From NCBI GenBank assembly GCA_013607635.1, contig VCAY01000004.1, forward strand, positions 1-57,332: 57,332 nucleotides of DNA. Direction: 5' to 3'. This document shows, piece by piece, positions 35,022 through 44,197 of the stretch. The position numbers and the translations under genes were made by a program. Each line of letters starts with the position of its first letter. The stretch's first letter is position 1. This stretch comes from Campylobacterota bacterium. Lineage in GTDB: Bacteria > Campylobacterota > Campylobacteria > Campylobacterales > Sulfurimonadaceae. The notes beneath the pieces are model-generated. The model saw nothing but the letters and a program-made list of their open reading frames with translations, did no database searches and was not told the origin of the DNA.

Positions 35022-36944
35022 TTACATTACTCCTAAACCTGATAAGACCGTTTTGATCGCATCAGCATATCTAACTGCAAGTCCAAAAACTACAGCTAAT
35101 GAAAGCAGGATCACTGTACCTGCAACCATCCATTTTAACATTACAGAGAGGTTACCATTTTGCATACCTCTTGTTTTCTCACCTGTACCATAAAGGATAC
35201 CTGCAATACCATCAACCGTTGCATCCACAATTTTAAGATCAACTTTTTTCCAGAATACCTCTGCAATCTCTCTATATGGCTGCACCAAATATTTCTCATA
35301 CGCATCTGGAATATAGTACTGATTAAAAAGTACTTTGTAGCAAAATCTGTTTTCCATTTTGCTTGTTCCATCTGGAACGCTTGAGTATGTTGCATATTTT
35401 TTGTAAGCATACACTACCGAAAGAACAACAAACAGTTGTGTACCGATAGTCATTGCCCAATATACAAGATGTGAGTGAATATGGTACTCTGTCTCTGGCA
35501 AAATTGCCGTAATCATCTCAAAATAACTCCCTTTGAGTGCACCGGCAACGACCGCTAAAATCAAAAGCGGACTCATCGCAACAAGCATAAATTTGTACGC
35601 TTCATGCGGATCGATACCAAAGAGTTTGTATCTCTCTTCTCCGTGGAAGATAAGCGCAACAAGTCTAAATGAATAAAACGCAGTCAGACCCGCTGTAAAG
35701 AGTAGCACTGAGTAGATAATGTAATGATGCTCAACAAACGCCGCTTCCAAGATAGCATCTTTGGAGAAGAACCCAGCTAGAGGGAAGATACCCGCTAGTG
35801 CAACAGAAGCAAGAGTCATCATAATAAATGTCCACTTCATAACCTTCTTGAGTCCACCCATTTTAAATGGATCAAGCTCATCGTGCATAGCGTGCATGAC
35901 GTTACCTGCACCCAAGAAAAGAAGCGCTTTAAAGAATGCGTGCGCCATAAGGTGAAAAAGTGCTACCCAGTACGCTCCAAGACCGGCTGCTGCAAACATA
36001 TAACCAAGTTGTGAAAGCGTGGAGTAGGCGATGATACGTTTCATATCGCGATTTACCAGTGCCATAGATGCTGCAAAAAGTGCTACAAATGCACCAAGAC
36101 TTGCGATAAACAGACCAACATTAGGGATAAGATCGTAAAGCTCATTAGAGCGAATAACCAGATAAACACCCGCTGTAACCATCGTTGCTGCGTGGATAAG
36201 TGCCGAAACAGGGGTAGGACCCTCCATCGCATCTGCAAGCCAAGTATGGAGCGGGAACTGTGCAGATTTCCCCATCGCACCGATAAACAAGAAGATACCG
36301 ATCCACACGAGTGTTGCAGTGTCTAGGTGTGCCATAGCAGCAAACGCTTCGTGATACTGCAGTGTTCCTGTATTCCAATAGACCAAAAAGATACCAATAA
36401 GCATACCAAGGTCAGCGATACGGTTCATAATAAACGCTTCATTGGATGCCCAAGTAGCACTCTCTTTATAAAACCAAAAACCGATAAGCCCCCAAGAACA
36501 AAGACCAACACCTTCCCATCCGATAAACAATCCTGCAAAGTTATCACTCATCACAAGAACCATCATCGAAAACACAAATGCCGAAAGCCATGCAAAAAAT
36601 CTGTTAAACCCTGCATCATGATCCATATACCCGATAGAGTAGATATGAACAATCGTTGAAACAAGTGTTACAACCATCATCATCGTTACAGAAACTTGAT
36701 CAACCACAAAGCCAAACGGAATATAAAGATCACCTGTAGCCATCCAAGTCATCAACTCTACATCTACAGCCTCTCCACCACCGAGGATATGCGTTAACAG
36801 TATAGAACTACTAACAAACGAAGTAAAAATGAGTAAACTACCAATCACACCGGTAAAAGTTTTCTTTGGTGTCGCTGTAAAAAGCGCTGAGAACAAAGAG
36901 CTAACTAATGGTGCAAAAAGTGCTATATATAAATATTTTTCCAT
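35022..36944 (-). CDS. nuoL: NADH-quinone oxidoreductase subunit L
   Basis: The 640-residue subunit is the most distal proton pump of complex I. Features are GWEGVGLCSWGLIGFWF near residue 142, FPLHTWLADAMEGPTPVSAL near 229 and AYSTLSQLGYMFAAAG near 310. The C-terminus contains the long lateral helix region and a final membrane anchor. It is of normal length, with no frameshift. Confidence 0.96.
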   Translation of the reverse strand: MEKYLYIALFAPLVSSLFSALFTATPKKTFTGVIGSLLIFTSFVSSSILLTHILGGGEAVDVELMTWMATGDLYIPFGFVVDQVSVTMMMVVTLVSTIVHIYSIGYMDHDAGFNRFFAWLSAFVFSMMVLVMSDNFAGLFIGWEGVGLCSWGLIGFWFYKESATWASNEAFIMNRIADLGMLIGIFLVYWNTGTLQYHEAFAAMAHLDTATLVWIGIFLFIGAMGKSAQFPLHTWLADAMEGPTPVSALIHAATMVTAGVYLVIRSNELYDLIPNVGLFIASLGAFVALFAASMALVNRDMKRIIAYSTLSQLGYMFAAAGLGAYWVALFHLMAHAFFKALLFLGAGNVMHAMHDELDPFKMGGLKKVMKWTFIMMTLASVALAGIFPLAGFFSKDAILEAAFVEHHYIIYSVLLFTAGLTAFYSFRLVALIFHGEERYKLFGIDPHEAYKFMLVAMSPLLILAVVAGALKGSYFEMITAILPETEYHIHSHLVYWAMTIGTQLFVVLSVVYAYKKYATYSSVPDGTSKMENRFCYKVLFNQYYIPDAYEKYLVQPYREIAEVFWKKVDLKIVDATVDGIAGILYGTGEKTRGMQNGNLSVMLKWMVAGTVILLSLAVVFGLAVRYADAIKTVLSGLGVM

Positions 36945-36947
36945 ATC

Positions 36948-37256
36948 CTATCCTCTCATACTCGACATAGTGTCAAGGTCAACATTGTTATGGCGCTTGT
37001 GCCATACGATCAACAAGCCAAGCCCTACTGCAACCTCAGAAGCTGCAATTGCTATTACAAAGAATGCAAACATCTGACCTGTTAGATCTGCATAATAATG
37101 CCCTATCGCAGCAAAAGCGATATTTACAGCATTGAGCAAGATCTCTGTTGCAAAGAAAAGCAACAACAGATTCTTTCTTCTCATCACACCCACTAAACCA
37201 ATAGCAAAAAGAATCGTAGAGAGAACAAGATAATGATTTAAACCAATCTCCATCAT
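36948..37256 (-). CDS. nuoK: NADH-quinone oxidoreductase subunit K
   Basis: The 102-residue subunit has three membrane helices. The second carries FATEILLNAVNIAF with the conserved Glu of the proton path, and IAIAASEVAVGLGLLIVW the third with its own Glu. The start overlaps nuoJ by four bases. Confidence 0.95.
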   Translation of the reverse strand: MMEIGLNHYLVLSTILFAIGLVGVMRRKNLLLLFFATEILLNAVNIAFAAIGHYYADLTGQMFAFFVIAIAASEVAVGLGLLIVWHKRHNNVDLDTMSSMRG

Positions 37257-37825
37257 GAAAGCACCTTTTTATTGTTTTCTTCCAGATCTTTAATCTCATC
37301 AGCACTCATAAGTGTAAGTGAAAGATCCATTTTCTTACCAGCTAAAATAATACCTGCAATCATAGCTACCAAAAGCATCACCGCAGCCACCTCAAACGGG
37401 ATAAGGTACTTTGTAAAAAGCACGACACCAACTTGTTGTGTATTACCAACTTTTGCAAGTTCAGGTACAAAAGCGATCATATTCTCAGATACAATCGGAG
37501 CTGCGAAAATCGCTACAACTAAAAGTGCTGCCAATGTAGCCATCCCTACAACAATATATTTGTTGCCCTGCTTCTCTTTAACCTCACGAGTTGTATCGAA
37601 AAACATCATCCCAAACGCATAAAGAGCCATTACAGCACCAGTATAGACGATAATCTGAATCGCACCAAGAAAATCAGCACCCAATATAAAGAAAAATGCC
37701 GAGATAAAAATCATACCAGCAGCAAGTGCTGAGAGTGCGTACAACGCATGCGATGTTGTTACTGTTATAAAAAACATCGCGATCGTTAAAAACGCAAATA
37801 GATAAAACGCTACCGCTTCAAACAT
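37253..37825 (-). CDS. nuoJ: NADH-quinone oxidoreductase subunit J
   Basis: The 190-residue subunit has five membrane helices, including LGAIQIIVYTGAVMALYAFG near residue 53, which holds the pi-bulge region of helix 3. The hydrophilic tail is short. It lies between nuoI and nuoK, in the standard order. Confidence 0.94.
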   Translation of the reverse strand: MFEAVAFYLFAFLTIAMFFITVTTSHALYALSALAAGMIFISAFFFILGADFLGAIQIIVYTGAVMALYAFGMMFFDTTREVKEKQGNKYIVVGMATLAALLVVAIFAAPIVSENMIAFVPELAKVGNTQQVGVVLFTKYLIPFEVAAVMLLVAMIAGIILAGKKMDLSLTLMSADEIKDLEENNKKVLS

Positions 37826-37837
37826 AATCCAAACTCC

Positions 37838-38455
37838 TTAATACGCTAGAGGTGTTTTCTTAACACGCTCATCTTCATGTGGTGTAATAGCACCAAAACC
37901 TTCAAACTCTTTTTGAGCATTGGCTTTCATAGTCTCTAACGGTGTAAGCATATCATCATAAAGGATAAAATGCTCCCTTTGCTCACTTGCATTCTCATAC
38001 TCACCTCCATGCGTAATAGCAAGCTCAGGACAAACTTCAGCACAATACCCACAAAAGATACAACGACCAAGGTTGATAGAATACTCTGTTACCTCTTTTC
38101 TTTGGTTCTCATCATATCTCGTATCCATATGAATACAATTAGAGATACAGATCTTTTCACAAAGACCACAACCGATACATCTCTGTGTATCACTCTCCCA
38201 AAGTCTTTTCATCTCATGCACGGCACGATATCTTGGTCCTATAGGCATCTTCTCTGCAGGGTACTGTACCGTATGGATGTCAAATTTGATCATCTCACGA
38301 AGCACAACCCACAAACCTACAAAAAGCTCACCTTTAAAAGTTCTCTTCACTACACGCTTGAACTTACCCCAAGAAGTTGTGGGATAATCTTCAATATCTA
38401 CCATATAGTAGCCATTCTCAGCTACATCTCTATCATTAAACGCTCTCACATCCAT
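37838..38455 (-). CDS. nuoI: NADH-quinone oxidoreductase subunit I
   Basis: The 205-residue peripheral-arm protein carries two [4Fe-4S] motifs, CIGCGLCEKICISNC and CIFCGYCAEVCPE (about residues 94-145), for clusters N6a and N6b. An amphipathic N-terminal stretch precedes them. It is a bit longer than the E. coli protein through a C-terminal tail. Confidence 0.95.
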   Translation of the reverse strand: MDVRAFNDRDVAENGYYMVDIEDYPTTSWGKFKRVVKRTFKGELFVGLWVVLREMIKFDIHTVQYPAEKMPIGPRYRAVHEMKRLWESDTQRCIGCGLCEKICISNCIHMDTRYDENQRKEVTEYSINLGRCIFCGYCAEVCPELAITHGGEYENASEQREHFILYDDMLTPLETMKANAQKEFEGFGAITPHEDERVKKTPLAY

Positions 38456-38465
38456 CCATTACCCC

Positions 38466-39455
38466 TTAAAACATCATCACAAAACCAGTGATAACTACAT
38501 TTACCACCGCAATTGGCATAAGCAGTTTCCAACACAACCACATCAATTGATCCGGTCTTACATCTGGCCAAGCTGCTCGAGTCCACAGGAAAAAGAAGAA
38601 AAAGAATGCAACTTTTGCAAGTAAACCTAAAGCACCAAGAAAACTTCCATCACCATAACCACCTAAGAAAATAAGTGGAATCACAAAAGAGATGAAGAAC
38701 ATATTTGCATACTCACCGATGAAGAAAAGCCCCCATCTCATACCGGAGTACTCTGTACCAAAACCATCAATGATCTCATGATCGTTTGCAATGAGGTGAA
38801 ATGGTGTACGACCAGTTTCAGCAAATGCCGCAATCCAAAAGAGGATAAACGCAACAGGCTGACTCCATACGATCCAATCACCGATACCACCAGCTTGATA
38901 CTCGTTAAAATCGATCAGTGACAACGAACCAACCATCATAATCGGAGCAAGTAGTGAAAGCCCTGTGACAACCTCATAAGAGATAAACACTGCCACTGTA
39001 CGTGCTGCAGAGATAAGTGAATACTTATTTGCCGAAGCCATACCACCAAGAAGTGGCCCGTAAAGTCCTGCTGCCATTACACCTAAGATATATAAAATAC
39101 CAATGTTGATATCCGATACAATAGGATGCACCTCATACCCAGCGATTGTGAATGAAGGCAAAAACGGTATCGCAGCAGCTGCCATAAATGCAGTTGCTGC
39201 AGTGATAACAGGGGCGATCTTAAAGATCTTTGCAACAACACCCGTTGGGATAATATCCTCTTTGGTAAAAAGCTTGATACCATCAGCTGCTACTTGCAAT
39301 AACCCGTAAGGTCCAACATTCATCGGTCCTAGTCGTCTTTGCATAAATGCAAGCACTTTTCTCTCAAAGTATGTTCCAACTCCAGCTAACGCCGAGAATA
39401 CCAACATAATGACGACAATTTTAATGATCGTTTCTATGAAATATGCACTATCCAT
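38466..39455 (-). CDS. nuoH: NADH-quinone oxidoreductase subunit H
   Basis: The 329-residue membrane subunit forms the quinone chamber with NuoB and NuoD. Visible are YFERKVLAFMQRRLGPMNVG near residue 28, the acidic loop around FAETGRTPFHLIANDHEIID (about 210-230), and FFFFFLWTRAAWPDVRPDQL near the end. Length and motifs are standard. Confidence 0.96.
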   Translation of the reverse strand: MDSAYFIETIIKIVVIMLVFSALAGVGTYFERKVLAFMQRRLGPMNVGPYGLLQVAADGIKLFTKEDIIPTGVVAKIFKIAPVITAATAFMAAAAIPFLPSFTIAGYEVHPIVSDINIGILYILGVMAAGLYGPLLGGMASANKYSLISAARTVAVFISYEVVTGLSLLAPIMMVGSLSLIDFNEYQAGGIGDWIVWSQPVAFILFWIAAFAETGRTPFHLIANDHEIIDGFGTEYSGMRWGLFFIGEYANMFFISFVIPLIFLGGYGDGSFLGALGLLAKVAFFFFFFLWTRAAWPDVRPDQLMWLCWKLLMPIAVVNVVITGFVMMF

Positions 39456-39458
39456 ATA

Positions 39459-41945
39459 TTACACCTTTTCTATCGAAGCTGTATTGAAGCGGTAGCCGTC
39501 AAATAAAGCCTCTGAATTAAGATTTGGGTCAAACGTTGGCAAAACAACGATTGAGCCTGCTATTTTGTTATCGCATACTACCTGCGCAACAAGTTCACCT
39601 GTAGCAGTTTTCACCTTCACACTATCCCCCTCTTCAAATTCGCAAGAGTTGAGATACTCCTCAGAGATATAAATACCACTTACCTCATCAAGTTCGGTCG
39701 CTTTATTGGTAAAGCTGCTAAATTGCCTTACAGGGTTTGCTAAATAGATTATAGTACCCTCTAGCTTAGCATCACTAAATTCTTGCACAGTTGCATCATC
39801 TGATGGTGTAACTGCTACATTTTCTAACACATACCCTCTTACCTCCGTACCATCATTTTCATAGTGGTTTGGCAGGTTATCAAACTCTTCAGCTTTAAAA
39901 CCTTTTTCCACCGGCAACTGCTCTGTGTAATCGATCACATTCTGTGCATCTAACCCAAGTGCATTTGCTAGGTCGTTAAGCTCATACCCGTTGTATCCAA
40001 GCGCTGCGTTTGTTGGATTGACACGTTTGTTGATCGAAGTGAGTGTTCCCTCTTGCTGGTTCATTGCCGGCATATCAAGGTCACCATCACCCAAAGCTGA
40101 AAGTGTGAAGTCACCTTTGGCGTTATACCCTATAGTATAGTCTCCAGCCTCATCGTCAAGATCACAAATAAGGCTTACGCCAAGTGTATTTGTAAGCGCT
40201 GGAATCATCGTCACTTCAAATGGTGTATATTTTTCAACAAATGCCACAAGGCGCGCTAGATTTTTAGAGTTTGGATGGGTATAGAGATCTGCTCCAACCA
40301 TAAGTGCAAAAGTCTCTTTTTTCTTGAGATTTTTCTCCAATGTTTCCATAAATTTATCATCCGCACCGAGAATCTCCAACAGTTTGTTATCATCTACTGT
40401 CACCTCTTTAGAGACTTTTTTGGCAACCATTTTCGACTTCTCAACCTCAACTTCAACCTCTTCACCTGTCTCTTCGTTGAGTTGCACCTCTTTTACGATC
40501 TCTACAACTTTCTCTTTGATCGTCTCCTCAACCGTGATCGTTTTCTCAGAATGAAAACCTGCAAGATAGTTACTCACCTCTTTTGGCATCGCCTCTTTAT
40601 CACCAAAAAGATCGAGTAGTAAATAAAGTGCCACCTCCTCTTGAAGCGGTGCGTGTGTTACAGTCATAATCGATTTTGCAATCCCTTCAATGATAGGATC
40701 TTTAACAGGGTGGAAATAGATTCCAGCCCCTTTATTGACGGTTAAAGAGTTGTTAAGTGCATAACGAGCATTAGGGTTATCAGTTTTTAAAGCAGAACCG
40801 ATAGAGACAATAAAGTTTGCATCCATGGTTACTTTAAGATCACCACCATAGAGTGACTTGCCACTCACTTCACTGTAATCTTTTAAGAAAGTTTGAAATG
40901 CTCTTGCTTCATCGTTGATCAGTTTGTAACCATGTTTTTCTTTAAGTTTTTGTAAGATCAAAGCCTCTTCATTCGTAATGGTTGAAGTGAACTTAATTGT
41001 GTCTGCTTTTTTCAACGCTTCGATCGCATTGTTAAATGCCACTTCATCTTTCGTTGCTTCACGATTTTCATAATCAAACCCATATCTTCCCGCACCACAA
41101 AGTGAAACATAGTTCCACTCATTCATAACGCGGTAGATCTTCTCATCCGGATTTGCGATGCTTGTGTGTTTCACATCGTAAGAGATCTGACACCCTGCAC
41201 TACAATGTCCACAAGTAGCAGGGATCTGCTTAAGCTCCCATGCGTTTGACTTGTACATAAAGTGTGTGTCAACCAAAGCACCAACCGGACAAACAGCCGC
41301 ACACTCACCACAACTTGTACAATCAAGCACATCGGTTCCGTTTGTCAGACCAATGACAGACTTATTGAGTTTGTTCCACATTGCATAAGCATCTTTTGGC
41401 ATACTCTCTTTAAAGCCTGCATCGATACCCTCAGCGCCACGAGGAACCGTTTTGAGTGAATTGTCACCAATCATATCTTTACATGCAGTCACACAACGCT
41501 CACATACGATACAAAGACCCGGATCGTAGTGCAGATGCCCCCAGTCGTGAGCACTTCTCTCAACATCTTTGATCGCATAATTTTGCGAATCTACTTCTAT
41601 CTCCAGCGTATAGTTTTGCAACTCACACTCACCCGATTGATCACAAACACCACACTGCAATGGATGGTTCACATCATATACTTCCATAATAGCACGACGC
41701 TCTTTTGCGATGTTGTCTGTCGTTGTTGTGATGTTCATCCCATCTTTTGCTTTAGCATTACAAGCATACACCTGTTTGCCATCAGCTTCTACCAGACAGA
41801 TACGACAAGCAAGTGTCGGACTACATCGTGTCAAATAACATATAGCAGGTATAAAAATATCGTTCGCACGAGCGACATTGAGTATATACTCACCCTCTTG
41901 CGTCTGTATCTCTTTGCCATCAATATTTATACTGATCTTACTCAT
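39459..41945 (-). CDS. nuoG: NADH-quinone oxidoreductase subunit G, second copy
   Basis: The 828-residue protein has the NuoG layout: a [2Fe-2S] ferredoxin domain with Cys pattern in CYLTRCSPTLACRICLVEA, the C-x2-C-x5-C region CGVCDQSGEC, two [4Fe-4S] motifs (CIVCERCVTAC and CTSCGECAAVCPVG), and the CGHCSAGC motif before the molybdopterin-oxidoreductase-like domain. About residues 470-516 form an extra Glu/Lys/Val-rich stretch with repeated KEVVEIV-like units that the first copy lacks. Its start overlaps the first nuoG by four bases. The two copies are clearly paralogues with all cluster ligands kept. Confidence 0.9.
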   Translation of the reverse strand: MSKISINIDGKEIQTQEGEYILNVARANDIFIPAICYLTRCSPTLACRICLVEADGKQVYACNAKAKDGMNITTTTDNIAKERRAIMEVYDVNHPLQCGVCDQSGECELQNYTLEIEVDSQNYAIKDVERSAHDWGHLHYDPGLCIVCERCVTACKDMIGDNSLKTVPRGAEGIDAGFKESMPKDAYAMWNKLNKSVIGLTNGTDVLDCTSCGECAAVCPVGALVDTHFMYKSNAWELKQIPATCGHCSAGCQISYDVKHTSIANPDEKIYRVMNEWNYVSLCGAGRYGFDYENREATKDEVAFNNAIEALKKADTIKFTSTITNEEALILQKLKEKHGYKLINDEARAFQTFLKDYSEVSGKSLYGGDLKVTMDANFIVSIGSALKTDNPNARYALNNSLTVNKGAGIYFHPVKDPIIEGIAKSIMTVTHAPLQEEVALYLLLDLFGDKEAMPKEVSNYLAGFHSEKTITVEETIKEKVVEIVKEVQLNEETGEEVEVEVEKSKMVAKKVSKEVTVDDNKLLEILGADDKFMETLEKNLKKKETFALMVGADLYTHPNSKNLARLVAFVEKYTPFEVTMIPALTNTLGVSLICDLDDEAGDYTIGYNAKGDFTLSALGDGDLDMPAMNQQEGTLTSINKRVNPTNAALGYNGYELNDLANALGLDAQNVIDYTEQLPVEKGFKAEEFDNLPNHYENDGTEVRGYVLENVAVTPSDDATVQEFSDAKLEGTIIYLANPVRQFSSFTNKATELDEVSGIYISEEYLNSCEFEEGDSVKVKTATGELVAQVVCDNKIAGSIVVLPTFDPNLNSEALFDGYRFNTASIEKV

Positions 41946-44188
41946 TGTACTACTCTTTCTATCTTAGATTTTACAAATCTGTACCCGTTTGATTGCTCCT
42001 GAGAGTCAAAAACCGGATTTAAAGCCACCGTTCCTTTTAACGCACTATCAAGCTTGAAAACCCTTTGGTGTGTTTTCTCACCGATTGTGATCCTTACTCT
42101 ATCACCATCAGCAATTTTTGCTGCCATTGCAAACTGCTGTGAGCCACGCAATGTGTCATCTTTTGGTAGCTGTTTAGCTTTGTTCGTATAGTTGTTAAAC
42201 TGCAATACAGGATTAGCATTATAAATAACCGTTCCATTATACTCAGGAAGCTGTGCAACCTCTTCAGGCACACCCTCAACGCTACACTCCACTTCATCAA
42301 GCAAATACCCTCTTATATCATCCCCCAGAGGATCAAGAAAGTTTTCAAGTGCATCAAAAGCGATCTCCTTAAAGCCGGCAATCACTCCAAGCTGTTTTGT
42401 ATAATTGATCGTATTTTCTTCCTCAATACCAAAAGCTGCTGCAATCTCATTGAGTGTATAACCATCGAATGAAAGAGCGACATTAAGTGGTAGGACTCTG
42501 TTGTCGATGCTCACCACTGTTCCCTCTTGCTGGTTGAGTGCCGGTACTGCCAGATCAGCATCACCAAATGAAGAGATCACAAAATCACCCTGTGCATTGT
42601 AACCAACTACACTACTGCTTTGTGTATCTATATCAAGATCACAAATCATACTCACACCCGCAGTATTGACCTCTGTTGGTACAACCACCAAAGAGAATGT
42701 TGTGTATTTCTCGATAAGTGCTGCAAGTTTGGCAATATTTTGCGCCCTTTTGTGAGCAAAAACATCACTACCGATAACAAGCACCTTTTTACTAGCACGC
42801 TTGAACGATTTTTGCATCTGCTCAAGCTCATCATCACCAACATTACTCTCAGCCGAGAGATTGCCAAGATCAAGATCATCCAAAAACGCTCTTGTATCCT
42901 CATCTACATCTGCGCCAATTAAAAGCTCATTGGCAATAAGTGCTAAAACACCCTCTTCGGTACCCACTTCATACTTCATAAACTGTGTGACAACATTTTG
43001 CATCAACGCATCTTCGATCGGATGTGCATAAACAATCTTCGCACCGTTATGGCGCGCTGCAGTTGTCAGTGCATAACGAACACCCGGATTATCTGTTGCG
43101 ATTCTGCTTCCAAAAACGATCACCGCTTCAGCCTGTTTGATCGCATCGAGTGAACCGCTGTGGTGCAGTTTACCACTGACTGTGCTGTATGCTTTCATAA
43201 ACGCACCATACAATCTTGCATCCTCATTGAAAAGTTTTATACCAAGCTTCTCTTTGAGCTTTTGCAAGATCAGTGCTTCTTCATTGGTGATGATGGAGCT
43301 AAAGCGGATGGCATCGGCATCTTTAATCGCCTCTATCGCTTTGTCAAAAGAGACTGCATCACTTTTTTGGTTGTTCGCAAAATCAAACCCAAAACGCCCG
43401 GCACCACAAAGTGAGGTGTATTCAAAATTGTTCTTCACTCTATGGATCGTATCTGCACCATTAATTCCTGTGTGTCTTACCTCATACTCCAAAGGACATC
43501 CTGCCGAGCAGTGCGCACAAGTTGATGGGATGCGAGTAAGCTCCCATGCGTTTGCCGTATATTTAAAGTCACTGCCAACAAGTGCACCAACCGGACACAC
43601 AGCGATACACTCACCACAAAAAGTACAATCAAGCACATCAGAGTTTTTTGGAATGATCGTTGAGCTATACCCACCAAAATAAACATCGATCGCATCATCA
43701 CCGATCGCTTCGTTACAAACATGGGTACACTTCTCACACATAATACAAAGTGCAGGATCATAAGAGATGAGCCCCCAGTTCTTCACCGTTTTGTGTTGCT
43801 CTTTTGCAGAGAAGGTTTGACGATCGATATTGAACTCAAGCGTCATATTTTGCAAGTCACACTCACCGGACTTGTCACACACACCACACTCTAACGGATG
43901 GTTCACATCATAAAGCTTCATGATGTTTGTGCGCTCATGCTCAAGTGCATCAGAGTTAGTTCTAACCTCGATCCCCTCAGTTGGCGGTGTGTTACATGAC
44001 AGAACAAATCCATCCACACCTTCAACTTCAACACTACAGATACGACACGATGCGCACGGGCTTGTTTTGGAGATGTAACACATCGTCGGGATATAGATCC
44101 CCTCACGGCGCGCTACTTGTAAGATAGTCTCACCTTTTTGGGCAGTTACTTCACGGCCATCGATCTTAAAACTGATTCTCTTACACAT
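41942..44188 (-). CDS. nuoG: NADH-quinone oxidoreductase subunit G, first copy
   Basis: The 748-residue protein has a ferredoxin domain (CYISKTSPCASCRICSVEVE), the CGVCDKSGECDLQN motif, two [4Fe-4S] motifs (CIMCEKCTHVC and CTFCGECIAVCPVG) and CAHCSAGC before the large C-terminal domain. It precedes the second copy and follows the NuoF/GltD fusion by 9 bases. Either this copy or the next occupies the usual NuoG place in the arm; which one takes the electrons from the flavoprotein is unknown. Confidence 0.9.
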   Translation of the reverse strand: MCKRISFKIDGREVTAQKGETILQVARREGIYIPTMCYISKTSPCASCRICSVEVEGVDGFVLSCNTPPTEGIEVRTNSDALEHERTNIMKLYDVNHPLECGVCDKSGECDLQNMTLEFNIDRQTFSAKEQHKTVKNWGLISYDPALCIMCEKCTHVCNEAIGDDAIDVYFGGYSSTIIPKNSDVLDCTFCGECIAVCPVGALVGSDFKYTANAWELTRIPSTCAHCSAGCPLEYEVRHTGINGADTIHRVKNNFEYTSLCGAGRFGFDFANNQKSDAVSFDKAIEAIKDADAIRFSSIITNEEALILQKLKEKLGIKLFNEDARLYGAFMKAYSTVSGKLHHSGSLDAIKQAEAVIVFGSRIATDNPGVRYALTTAARHNGAKIVYAHPIEDALMQNVVTQFMKYEVGTEEGVLALIANELLIGADVDEDTRAFLDDLDLGNLSAESNVGDDELEQMQKSFKRASKKVLVIGSDVFAHKRAQNIAKLAALIEKYTTFSLVVVPTEVNTAGVSMICDLDIDTQSSSVVGYNAQGDFVISSFGDADLAVPALNQQEGTVVSIDNRVLPLNVALSFDGYTLNEIAAAFGIEEENTINYTKQLGVIAGFKEIAFDALENFLDPLGDDIRGYLLDEVECSVEGVPEEVAQLPEYNGTVIYNANPVLQFNNYTNKAKQLPKDDTLRGSQQFAMAAKIADGDRVRITIGEKTHQRVFKLDSALKGTVALNPVFDSQEQSNGYRFVKSKIERVVQ

Positions 44189-44197
44189 CCTGCCCCC

